Source: Bacilli bacterium (lineage in GTDB: Bacteria; Bacillota_I; Bacilli_A; RF39; UBA660). Taken from it: a stretch of DNA of 19,974 bases. A model generated the notes under the pieces. It was not told the origin of the DNA, made no database searches, and saw only the letters and a program-made list of their open reading frames with translations. The stretch lies in contig JAEDGC010000033.1 in NCBI GenBank assembly GCA_016297695.1, positions 1-19,974 on the forward strand, written 5' to 3'. Below, one piece after another: positions 13,283 through 19,744 of the stretch. The position numbers were made by a program, and so were the translations under genes. The first letter of the stretch is position 1. Every line of letters begins with the position of its first letter.

Positions 13283-14470
13283 ATGCAAATTAAGATACAT
13301 AGAGGTGTAGACCAAATTGGTGGATGTATAACTGAAATAAAAAGTAAAAAAACTAGAATACTTATTGATGTTGGCTCTGAACTTCCTAATACCGAAAGCA
13401 AAGTCAAAGCTAATGTTTCTAAAATAAGTAAAGGTTGTGATGCAGTTTTTATTACTCATTATCATATGGACCATGTTGGTGAATATATGAAAGTTAAGAA
13501 AAAAATTCCTATCTATATTGGAGAACAGGCTAAAGATATTTTTATGATCTATCAAAACAGAATGAAAGAACCTAAAATATCTAAAGTCACTCAAGAACAT
13601 GTAGATAGATTAAAAACTTTTAAAATATTTGAACCAAACTCTCCTATTGAAATTGGCGATATGAAAATAACTCCTATTCGTGTGGACCACTCTGCTTATG
13701 ATAGCTATATGTTTTTAATTGAAGCAGAAGGTAAAAAAGTATTACATACAGGAGATTTTAGAACACATGGCCCTATTGGTAAAGATATTCCAAATCTTCT
13801 AAAGGGTATAGGTAAAGTTGATATCCTAATTTGTGAACACACTACCCTTTCAAGAACTGATGAAACATTTATGTCAGAAGAAATGCTACAAAAAGAAGCT
13901 ATTAATTTAATAAAGGACAACAAATACATTTTTATAATGTGTGCTTCTACCAATATTGATAGAATAGCTTCTTTTTATCATGCAAATAAAAAAGCAGGTA
14001 ATAAACTATTTATATGTGATGATTACCAATTAGATATTCTTAATTATGTAACAAAAACAAGTAAAGATTATACAGATTATTATAATTTTTCAGATGCTAA
14101 ACATTTTGATAGTAAGATATATGATGATATGGTAAATAAAGGTTTTTGTATGCTAGTAAGAAGTAATTACTTTTCAAAGAAGTTTATGCACAGTCCTAAC
14201 TTCAAAAATTATTTATTTATCTATTCTCAATGGTTAGGATACATTGAAGGTAAAAATGCTGATGAAAGTATGTCTAAGTTTGTTCCTAAAAATTATTATT
14301 ATCTACATACTAGTGGTCATGCTACACCAGAAGGAATAACTCAAGTTTGTAATATCGTTAAGCCAGATACTATTATTCCAATACATGGAACAAATTCTCA
14401 TGATTTTGATAAATTGAATTTACCATATATAATTAAACACTTAAGGAACAAAAAAAATTATAGAATATAG
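13283..14470 (+). CDS. Metallo-beta-lactamase-fold beta-CASP nuclease (RNase J-like)
   Basis: This 395-residue zinc-dependent nuclease is related to RNase J/CPSF-type enzymes. Visible motifs are THYHMDH (residues 58-64, HxHxDH zinc site), VDHSAYDS (H136), LHTGDFR (D158), then beta-CASP motifs: FIMCASTNIDR (motif A region), LHTSGHATPEG (motif B, 341-351) and IPIHGT (motif C, 366-370). Bacterial RNase J is about 550 residues with a C-terminal dimerisation domain; that domain is missing here, so this is a minimal catalytic version. The substrate is not deducible: it could process element RNA (a large structured RNA lies 900 bp downstream), degrade host or phage mRNA, or act on DNA. A weak AAAGGAA site precedes the ATG. 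Confidence 0.88.
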   Translation: MQIKIHRGVDQIGGCITEIKSKKTRILIDVGSELPNTESKVKANVSKISKGCDAVFITHYHMDHVGEYMKVKKKIPIYIGEQAKDIFMIYQNRMKEPKISKVTQEHVDRLKTFKIFEPNSPIEIGDMKITPIRVDHSAYDSYMFLIEAEGKKVLHTGDFRTHGPIGKDIPNLLKGIGKVDILICEHTTLSRTDETFMSEEMLQKEAINLIKDNKYIFIMCASTNIDRIASFYHANKKAGNKLFICDDYQLDILNYVTKTSKDYTDYYNFSDAKHFDSKIYDDMVNKGFCMLVRSNYFSKKFMHSPNFKNYLFIYSQWLGYIEGKNADESMSKFVPKNYYYLHTSGHATPEGITQVCNIVKPDTIIPIHGTNSHDFDKLNLPYIIKHLRNKKNYRI

Positions 14471-14500
14471 TATTTATAATTTATTGAAAGGAATTAAAAT

Positions 14501-15151
14501 ATGACAAAGAAAGATACAAAGGAAACCATAAAAAAAGAAACTAAAACAAGAGGAAACACAAAAAAACAGAATAAGCCAAGAAAGAATATCGAGAAAGAAA
14601 CAAAACCTAAAACACCATCTGATGTTAACTTATTAGATAATCGAATAATTCGATTATCTAAAACTGTTGATACAGAAACATCCGAAAAAATAGTAGAACA
14701 ATTATTAAAATTAGATGCTATTAAAAGTAAAAAAGATATAATATTTTATATCAATTCCCCTGGTGGGTCAGTTTCAGATGGGATGGCTATTTATGATGCT
14801 ATGCAAATAGTAAAAAGTGATGTTAAGACAATATGTTTAGGGCGTTGTTCCTCAATGGCAGCAGTACTACTTAGTGGTGGAACAAAAGGAAAACGATACA
14901 TAACTCCAAATAGTGAAGTTATGATACATGAGGTATTTACTTTTAATAGTGGTAAAATTGGAGATGTAAAAGTTAGTTTTGAACATTCTAATGCATTAAA
15001 TGAACGCATTATTAAGATACTAGCAAATAATACAGGCAGAAGTATAGAACAGATTAGACAAGATATTCAATTAAAAGACAAATGGTTTAATTCCGATGAA
15101 GCATTAGAGTATGGCTTAGTAGATAAGTTATTAACAAAAAATTCATTGTAA
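14501..15151 (+). CDS. ClpP-like serine protease with lysine-rich N-terminal extension
   Basis: This 216-residue S14-family protease has the ClpP order: FYINSPGGSVSDGMAIYDAM, GRCSSMAAVLLSGG with nucleophile S118, SEVMIHEVF with H143, and LKDKWFNSDEALEYGLVD with D193 aligned to the third triad residue. The triad is intact. The first 42 residues are an added Lys/Thr-rich, probably disordered segment (MTKKDTKETIKKETKTRG...) absent from housekeeping ClpP; it may bind nucleic acid or replace the axial N-terminal loop. No Clp ATPase is nearby, so it would use a host unfoldase or work alone. In phages, S14 proteases often mature capsids, but no capsid genes are seen here. It ends the operon; ribosome site AAAGGA. 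Confidence 0.9.
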   Translation: MTKKDTKETIKKETKTRGNTKKQNKPRKNIEKETKPKTPSDVNLLDNRIIRLSKTVDTETSEKIVEQLLKLDAIKSKKDIIFYINSPGGSVSDGMAIYDAMQIVKSDVKTICLGRCSSMAAVLLSGGTKGKRYITPNSEVMIHEVFTFNSGKIGDVKVSFEHSNALNERIIKILANNTGRSIEQIRQDIQLKDKWFNSDEALEYGLVDKLLTKNSL

Positions 15152-15176
15152 TACATAAATCAATTCTAATTAATGG

Positions 15177-15203
15177 ATAATTATATACTTCGTATATAAT
15201 TAT
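15177..15203. repeat. Palindrome copy 2 (core TATATACTTCGTATATA)
   Basis: Perfect 12-bp arms surround TTC, 26 bp after the clpP-like stop. TAATGGATAA abuts its left side; the same 10-mer follows palindrome copy 1. Confidence 0.85.
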
Positions 15204-15283
15204 GATAAAGAAGACAATTTGAAATCAACCACTCTCTAATTATTTTTACTGAATTCCAAAAAAATATTCTCATTAATATATGT

Positions 15284-15299
15284 CATAGTGGCATAGTAA
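15284..15299 (+). repeat. Box copy 2 (CATAGTGGCATAGTAA)
   Basis: It shares ATAGTGGCATAGTAAAAATC with copy 3 at 15916. It is 81 bp downstream of palindrome copy 2 and 35 bp upstream of palindrome copy 3. Confidence 0.8.
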
Positions 15300-15333
15300 A
15301 AATCTTAGTTCCTACCACTTCAATTATTGGAAT

Positions 15334-15356
15334 ATTTATATACTTCGTATATAAAT
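15334..15356. repeat. Palindrome copy 3 (core TATATACTTCGTATATA)
   Basis: Perfect 10-bp arms surround TTC, immediately before the structured region. Together with box copy 3 and the terminator at 15945 it brackets the candidate RNA. Confidence 0.85.
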
Positions 15357-15915
15357 GTAAGACTAGAGGTAATTACTTGGTTCATTATATAAAACAAGAT
15401 ATTACACTCAAGTTCTTATATATAATAATGGTAAGCAAAAAATTACCTACTTCTACATTGTAGAACGGACCCAATTCAGAGATAATGTCCTAATTATTAC
15501 ACTACGCTTACATAATCTTAGTGTAATATTTTAAAAACTTGCTCAAGCTAGATACGGAACAATTTAGGAGTAATTCTCTTATCAACCCAAATTTGAATAA
15601 GATTAAAGTCTACCTTAACCGTCATACTGAACACTTGTGGTAACACAATGGAACTCAGACCGTTAATTTATCTAGCCGTAGTTATTTAACAATGTAGATG
15701 CTAAAATTCAAAAGCGAAATTTATAGTATGTGGGGCTAAAATTTCTCTTAACTACGAAATAAACAATTCTAATCATATAAACACTAATTAAAAACTAAGA
15801 ACTAATACTAAAAGAAATGATAATATTAACAAGAAACAAAATAAAATACGATTAAAAAATAGGAATGAGAAAAAAAATAATTTAGAAATGAAAACGAAAA
15901 TACATTATTAAATGG

Positions 15916-15931
15916 TATAGTGGCATAGTAA
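15916..15931 (+). repeat. Box copy 3 (TATAGTGGCATAGTAA)
   Basis: It precedes the terminator at 15945 just as box copy 1 precedes the terminator at 12289. Confidence 0.8.
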
Positions 15932-15944
15932 AAATCCAAAATAG

Positions 15945-15976
15945 AGAGTTAGGTATATCAAGATGATCCTAACTCT
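15945..15976 (+). terminator. Intrinsic terminator of the RNA region
   Basis: AGAGTTAGG / CCTAACTCT form a 9-bp stem with a 14-nt loop and a TTTATTTT tail; an outer CCAAAA / TTTTGG pairing extends it. The stem sequence is nearly that of the 12289 terminator. Confidence 0.8.
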
Positions 15977-16083
15977 TTTATTTTGGTTATAACCTTTTCT
16001 CTGATAAGACCTCTCCTAGATGCTTCTATAAGCTCTACAGAGGTATATCTATATTTACAAATTTTTTATCGCCGTATAGGATA

Positions 16084-16134
16084 AAAACTCCTCAAAGCTT
16101 TCCTAGAGCCTCATAGAGGCATTATCAGAGTTTT
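16084..16134 (-). terminator. Terminator of the leftward helicase operon
   Basis: On the minus strand AAAACTC (16134-16128, overlapping the stop codon) pairs with GAGTTTT (16090-16084), followed by more T. Inside is a perfect GCCTC-TAT-GAGGC hairpin (16120-16108). It is part of a larger inverted repeat extending to 15999. Confidence 0.65.
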
Positions 16135-17255
16135 ATTAAATCTAACCATAGATATTCATTAAAATTAGTTATATCATATTTAGCTAATACTTCTTCACTA
16201 GTTGTTTTCTCCATTTGTTCAGATAAACCACAACTAGTAAGGTATCTATTATAAATATCTTGACTATCACAGTTACTGAAACTTGGCGAAGCATAATATG
16301 TATGCCTATTGTTTCCAAACGAGTATCGCTCTGGTCTATATCCGAAAGCTAGCACTCGCTTTCCAAATATAGCATTACTTACTGCTTCCTTATTATTACG
16401 ATTACACCACTTTCGGTATTCATCATAATACTTGGACTTAATAATAATCTCCTTTATAGGGTATAACTCGCAGAACTCTGCTACATTGTTGCAGTCCATA
16501 AAATACTTCTTAGTTTCTTCCTCTACAATAGATGGTATTGTAAATTTACCATTTTTCAATACCTCGCTAAATGCTCGTATTGCTCTAGTTGCAATAATCT
16601 GCAATGCTAATGGCTTACAAAGTTCCTCTCCTATATTAACATTACGGTTATTATTTTCATCCGTAAATGTTGCATTGAAAGGAATTACATAAAATCTATC
16701 AGTTATATACAGACCTGCTCCTTTAAAATCTATAACTTCATTTACTGAAAATAACATAGTTGCATAAGGAATTAAGTTATAACTTTCTCTACCTCTTTGT
16801 TCTATTGCTATCGGTTCTCCCGATATTATTCTAGTAATCAACGAAGTATTTACAAACTTAGGTTGTTTTTGGTCTTCTGAAATGCAGACCGTACAACCCT
16901 CTAGGTTTTTAACCGTCGATTTACTTCCTAACTTATTGCCTGATAAGTTTTCTAAGTGCTCGTGTGCACATTGGTTATCTCCGAGCAGACCCTCAAGAAT
17001 TCTAAAGATCTTACTTTTGCCGTTGCGACCCTCTCCCTTAAAGATAAAGCCTCTACAAAGTACAGAAGTTTTACAAAGAGAGTACCCTATAACTTCATAA
17101 AGTAATTTCTCAATTCCCTCATCGTTGCAAGAAACTGATTTGAAGTAGTAATCTACAATTTCTCTCCCTTTAGAACTCGTAGTTAATATTGAAGTGTCCT
17201 TATAAGGAACACTTAATTGTCCGACAATACTGTCTATATTAATATTATTTTTCAT
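16125..17255 (-). CDS. SF3/D5-family replicative helicase without primase domain
   Basis: This 376-residue superfamily 3 helicase is of the phage P4/poxvirus D5 type. It shows Walker A GEGRNGKS (residues 74-81), a Walker B-like TVCISED (122-128), motif C ATMLFSVNE with N172, and RFYVIPF with a probable arginine finger R187. The C-terminal 150 residues include a winged-helix-like part (YYDEYRKWCNRNNKEAVSNAIFGKRV) typical of D5 proteins. P4-type proteins usually have an N-terminal primase of 300 or more residues; here only about 50 residues precede the ATPase, so it is a standalone helicase needing another primase. AAAGGA precedes the ATG. The gene is visibly less AT-rich than its neighbours, suggesting a different recent history. 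It is the third gene of a leftward replication module. Confidence 0.88.
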   Translation of the reverse strand: MKNNINIDSIVGQLSVPYKDTSILTTSSKGREIVDYYFKSVSCNDEGIEKLLYEVIGYSLCKTSVLCRGFIFKGEGRNGKSKIFRILEGLLGDNQCAHEHLENLSGNKLGSKSTVKNLEGCTVCISEDQKQPKFVNTSLITRIISGEPIAIEQRGRESYNLIPYATMLFSVNEVIDFKGAGLYITDRFYVIPFNATFTDENNNRNVNIGEELCKPLALQIIATRAIRAFSEVLKNGKFTIPSIVEEETKKYFMDCNNVAEFCELYPIKEIIIKSKYYDEYRKWCNRNNKEAVSNAIFGKRVLAFGYRPERYSFGNNRHTYYASPSFSNCDSQDIYNRYLTSCGLSEQMEKTTSEEVLAKYDITNFNEYLWLDLIKL

Positions 17256-17290
17256 ATATAAAATCCTTTCTTTAAATCTATTATTATTGT

Positions 17291-17515
17291 TTACATTGTT
17301 GCCATATTATCAACATTATTTGTTATGTTAAAACTAAGTAAATTATCATAATCCAATCCTATTTCACTTAATATATCAGAAATTACTTTCTTATCAGTAA
17401 ATTCTAAGTAATCTTCTGATTCTCTAAGTGTTTCGATATCTAGATTATACAAGTTGGCCATTTTTTCTAATGACCAACAATTAATTATTCTAATATCTCT
17501 AAATGTTAATTTCAT
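17291..17515 (-). CDS. Small hypothetical protein in the replication module
   Basis: This is an unrecognised 74-residue acidic protein with a strong AGAAAGGAG site. The early segment SLEKMANLYNLDIETLRESEDY resembles the second and third helices of a helix-turn-helix (a sequence skipping between two short helices), and KKVISDILSEIGLDYDNLL follows as a helix, but the full fold is not certain. It lies between the HTH protein and the SF3 helicase, with 35 bp to the helicase, so it is probably a helicase partner, loader or origin-binding accessory. It has no counterpart in element B's operon. Confidence 0.65.
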   Translation of the reverse strand: MKLTFRDIRIINCWSLEKMANLYNLDIETLRESEDYLEFTDKKVISDILSEIGLDYDNLLSFNITNNVDNMATM

Positions 17516-17529
17516 TTTTTATCTCCTTT

Positions 17530-17808
17530 CTACTTCTGCAAGTGGTTTTCTAATTCTATATTTTTTCCTTCAAAATTACTAACTCTCTTTAGATAAGGTA
17601 TATTTAATTTTAGATACTCAACTACTTTATCCATAGGAAGTAAGTTTGTAGGCAAAAAGTAATCATCTTGTTCTAGCTGTTTTCTTAGTTCTCTCATTAA
17701 TTTTAAAGTTGTATTTTTACCCGTATTTGATAAAACACTAAAATCTTGGCTAGAACACCATTGTTTAGATATGATTTCTAAAGTATCTTTTGCTGATATA
17801 GTTTTCAT
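17530..17808 (-). CDS. Small HTH protein, homolog of the 5871 protein
   Basis: This 92-residue protein is homologous over about 70 residues to the element B protein at 5871-6107: both have TL..ISKQWC, NTGKNTTLKL / GIGKNNAIKL, LPTNLLPM / LPSNKLPM and LKLNIPYLKR / LKINISYLEK. An extra 15 residues follow here (NFEGKNIELENHLQK). It is first in its operon, as in B, and is preceded by a leader hairpin and a GAAAGGAG ribosome site. Being kept next to two unrelated helicase types, it more likely serves the origin or excision than one particular helicase. Exact function unknown. Confidence 0.75.
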   Translation of the reverse strand: MKTISAKDTLEIISKQWCSSQDFSVLSNTGKNTTLKLMRELRKQLEQDDYFLPTNLLPMDKVVEYLKLNIPYLKRVSNFEGKNIELENHLQK

Positions 17809-17834
17809 TTTTTAATCTCCTTTCTATAAATTTT

Positions 17835-17885
17835 AAGGTTTTAACGATTTATATTGGTAGATATAAATCAAATAAATAAAACCTT
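17835..17885 (-). promoter_or_regulatory. Leader hairpin of the leftward replication operon
   Basis: AAGGTTTT pairs with AAAACCTT (outer 8 bp) and GATTTATAT with ATATAAATC (inner 9 bp, 6-nt loop), just upstream of the first gene's ribosome site. A possible promoter further upstream reads TTGAAC, 17 bp, TATGTT on the minus strand (about 17952-17924). Confidence 0.5.
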
Positions 17886-17961
17886 TTTTATAGCTTGACT
17901 TCTAAATTCGTTATTATGGACAACATATTTTTGTGTGTTATGCTGTTCAATTAAAATCATG

Positions 17962-18152
17962 CTATATATATGTATACGAATAAGAAGCCAATTTGAATTG
18001 AAAAAATGGTAAATTTCTTAAAATTTATTCATTTTTGTGCATTTTACCATTTAATCAAATTCTCCCCCTATATATATACATACGAATGAGAAACCTTTTT
18101 GAATTGAAAAAATGGGAAATTTCTTAAAATTTATTCATTTTTGTGCATTTTT
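17962..18152 (+). repeat. Two direct repeats of about 85 bp, period 106: candidate origin region
   Basis: Copy 1 (17962-18046) and copy 2 (18068-18152) share CTATATATAT, TACGAAT, GAATTGAAAAAATGG and then a 33-bp block that is identical (18013-18045 and 18119-18151). In copy 1, AATGGTAAA also pairs with TTTACCATT across the block. The repeats lie between the leftward replication operon and the rightward integrase in a 550-bp gene-free region. An origin, or paired regulatory sites, is plausible; neither is proven. Confidence 0.75.
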
Positions 18153-18223
18153 ACTAAAAAAACAGAAAAATGGCAGTTGGGAGTATTAACAAATTCGTAA
18201 TTATATATATAGAAGCAAAAAAA

Positions 18224-18248
18224 GAGCTAGTGTTACTAACACTAACTC
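18224..18248. promoter_or_regulatory. 25-bp palindrome in the leader of the element C integrase
   Basis: The core TAGTGTTA-C-TAACACTA is perfect and extends to GAG/CTC with one mismatch. A smaller ACACA-ATAA-TGTGT hairpin follows at 18249-18262. It lies about 110 bp before the integrase start, so it may be an operator or a leader-RNA structure. No T run follows the first stem. Confidence 0.5.
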
Positions 18249-18356
18249 ACACAATAATGTGTAGGAAAATTAAAATCGTTCCCGTAAAAGATACTTTTCC
18301 TTTTCCTGCTCTTGTTGTACCAAAAATCGATATTAAAGCAATAGGAGGTTATAAAA

Positions 18357-19673
18357 ATGGCTGTATATCAAGAATTCGATAAAAATGGTAAACTTATTAA
18401 AACAAAAGATGGGCGTTCTTGGGTTTTTAGAGTTTACTATATTGATGAAGATGGAATTAGACAGCAAAAGAAATCTAAGCGCTATATGACAAATAAAATA
18501 GCTAGAGATGAAGAACGTAATTTTTTAAATAAAGTGGAAGCAAAGGAACTAGTAGATAAATCAAATTGGACTTTTAAAGATCTTTATACATCATATTACG
18601 ATTATAAAACAAATATAGAAAAGGTAAAAGATACTACATTTGATACCTATTATAATAGAGCTCCCCATCTTCAATATTTAGATAATATTAAATTATCAGA
18701 ATTTAGTATTGAGGATTTTAATAAATGGAAAAAGAAAATAGATGCTAAACCTGAGTTAAAATGCACAAGTACTAAAAATGATATTTTTAAATTTTTAAAG
18801 GCAATTTTAAATTATGGAAGCAAACAACTAAACTTTGATTTTAGTAATGTATATAAAAAAATGACTAATTTTACTGACCCTAATGAAATACCTAGAGAAA
18901 TGGAATTTTACACTTATGATGAATTTAAACACTTTATAAGCTTTGAAGATGATTTAAAATATATTTGTATATTTGAAACACTATACTATATGGGATGTCG
19001 TAAAGGCGAATTAAGAGGTTTAACTTGGGATAAAATTGATTTTATCAACGGACTATTAAAGATTAATATCCAAGTACCTACTAAATATGGTAGTAAAGAA
19101 TATAAATTTACTAGTGTTAAAACAAAATCTAGCATTAGAACATTACCTATACCAGAACCTTTACTTACACATCTAAAAAGTCTATATGAAGAAGTTAAAC
19201 AATATAAAAACTTTAATAGAAAATGGTTTGTCTTTGGTAGTAAAGAATATGGTTATGATTTTCCAATAGCAAGTAAAGAGATAGATGAGAGGAATAACTA
19301 TATATCAACCCTAGCAAATATAAAACGTATTAGACCTCATGATTTTAGGCACAGTTGTGCTTCTTTACTTATTAATAGTGGCGCCAATGTTACTATTGTT
19401 GCTAAATATTTAGGGCATACTAAAGTTGAAGAAACTTTAAATACTTATACACATATGTTTGATAGTGCTTTAGACCAAGTATTAGATGTTATAAATACAT
19501 TAGAAGATAAAATAGACTTAAACAATCTTATGACAACTAATGAAATATTAAAAAATATTCATGAACTTACAAATATTGACAAAAGTGTTGAACTACCTTT
19601 AGAGGAAAAACAAGACATTTTTTATAAACTACAAAAATATTTAAAACTAATGGAAATTAATATTAAAAAGTAG
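18357..19673 (+). CDS. int: Tyrosine recombinase/integrase of element C
   Basis: This full-length 438-residue tyrosine integrase of element C starts at an ATG with AGGAGG seven bases upstream. Residues 1-65 form the arm-binding domain (DGRSWVFRVYYIDEDGIRQ), 70-165 the core-binding domain. Catalytic residues are R215 (MGCRKGE), the Lys region VKTKSS (254-259), H328 and R331 (PHDFRHSC), H354 (LGHTK) and Y364 (NTYTHM). It is closely similar to the 7135 integrase from the DPNEIP motif on. Unlike that one it carries about 60 extra C-terminal residues after the nucleophile helix (LEDKIDLNNLMTTNEILKNI...), helical and of unknown role. Unlike in element B it is transcribed alone, divergent from the replication operon, with its own structured leader. 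Confidence 0.96.
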   Translation: MAVYQEFDKNGKLIKTKDGRSWVFRVYYIDEDGIRQQKKSKRYMTNKIARDEERNFLNKVEAKELVDKSNWTFKDLYTSYYDYKTNIEKVKDTTFDTYYNRAPHLQYLDNIKLSEFSIEDFNKWKKKIDAKPELKCTSTKNDIFKFLKAILNYGSKQLNFDFSNVYKKMTNFTDPNEIPREMEFYTYDEFKHFISFEDDLKYICIFETLYYMGCRKGELRGLTWDKIDFINGLLKINIQVPTKYGSKEYKFTSVKTKSSIRTLPIPEPLLTHLKSLYEEVKQYKNFNRKWFVFGSKEYGYDFPIASKEIDERNNYISTLANIKRIRPHDFRHSCASLLINSGANVTIVAKYLGHTKVEETLNTYTHMFDSALDQVLDVINTLEDKIDLNNLMTTNEILKNIHELTNIDKSVELPLEEKQDIFYKLQKYLKLMEINIKK

Positions 19674-19689
19674 AGTTTTTACAGGAAAT

Positions 19690-19709
19690 AAGTCATAGCG
19701 TAAGTCATA
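19690..19709 (+). repeat. Candidate arm sites, right end of element C
   Basis: AAGTCATA occurs at 19690 and 19702, 12 bp apart, 16 bp after the integrase stop. They match the pair at 8451-8469. Confidence 0.55.
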
Positions 19710-19744
19710 AACCAGTTTAAAAAAGGAGTTGTCCTCTATAAACT

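Larger units (their letters stand above)
15357..15976 (+). ncRNA. Candidate large structured noncoding RNA
   Basis: There is no credible gene between 15152 and 16124. From 15367 to 15756 the plus strand shows compatible helices: 15367-15374 with 15441-15448 (8 bp); 15451-15456 with 15460-15465; 15467-15470 with 15487-15490; 15495-15504 with 15519-15528 (10 bp); 15547-15554 with 15669-15676 (8 bp); inside it 15635-15639 with 15644-15648, closed by a GTAA (GNRA) tetraloop; and 15677-15684 with 15749-15756 (8 bp) enclosing 15716-15722 with 15739-15745. The last two long helices are directly adjacent and could stack. An A-rich, T-poor single-stranded-looking stretch (15757-15905) and a terminator follow. 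Size, structure and mobile context recall the ROOL/GOLLD class, but I could not match it to any class. It may be co-transcribed from the operon upstream; no clear own promoter is seen. Confidence 0.55.

Noticed and set aside
12177..15356. TATATACTTCGTATATA palindromes as loxP-like recombination sites
   Set aside because: They share ACTTCGTATA with the loxP arm, but loxP has two such arms facing each other across an 8-bp spacer; here the palindrome is centred inside TTC and no Cre-like gene is linked to it. The match is probably chance in AT-rich DNA.
15357..15976. Group I or group II intron, tmRNA or RNase P
   Set aside because: No group II domain V-like hairpin, no intron-encoded protein, and no convincing group I core, tmRNA or RNase P signature sequences were found. 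A covariance search is needed to exclude distant forms.
17962..18152. CRISPR array
   Set aside because: Only two long, imperfect copies with a period of 106 bp and no cas genes; not a CRISPR pattern.
18170..18382. A 70-codon plus-strand frame overlapping the start of the element C integrase
   Set aside because: It has no ribosome site, covers the palindrome and the AGGAGG of the integrase, and resembles no family I know; treated as leader DNA.
1194..19673. Mycoplasma-type code in which TGA encodes Trp
   Set aside because: Several well-supported genes end in TGA (for example at 1547 and 16125) and Trp codons in conserved motifs are TGG.
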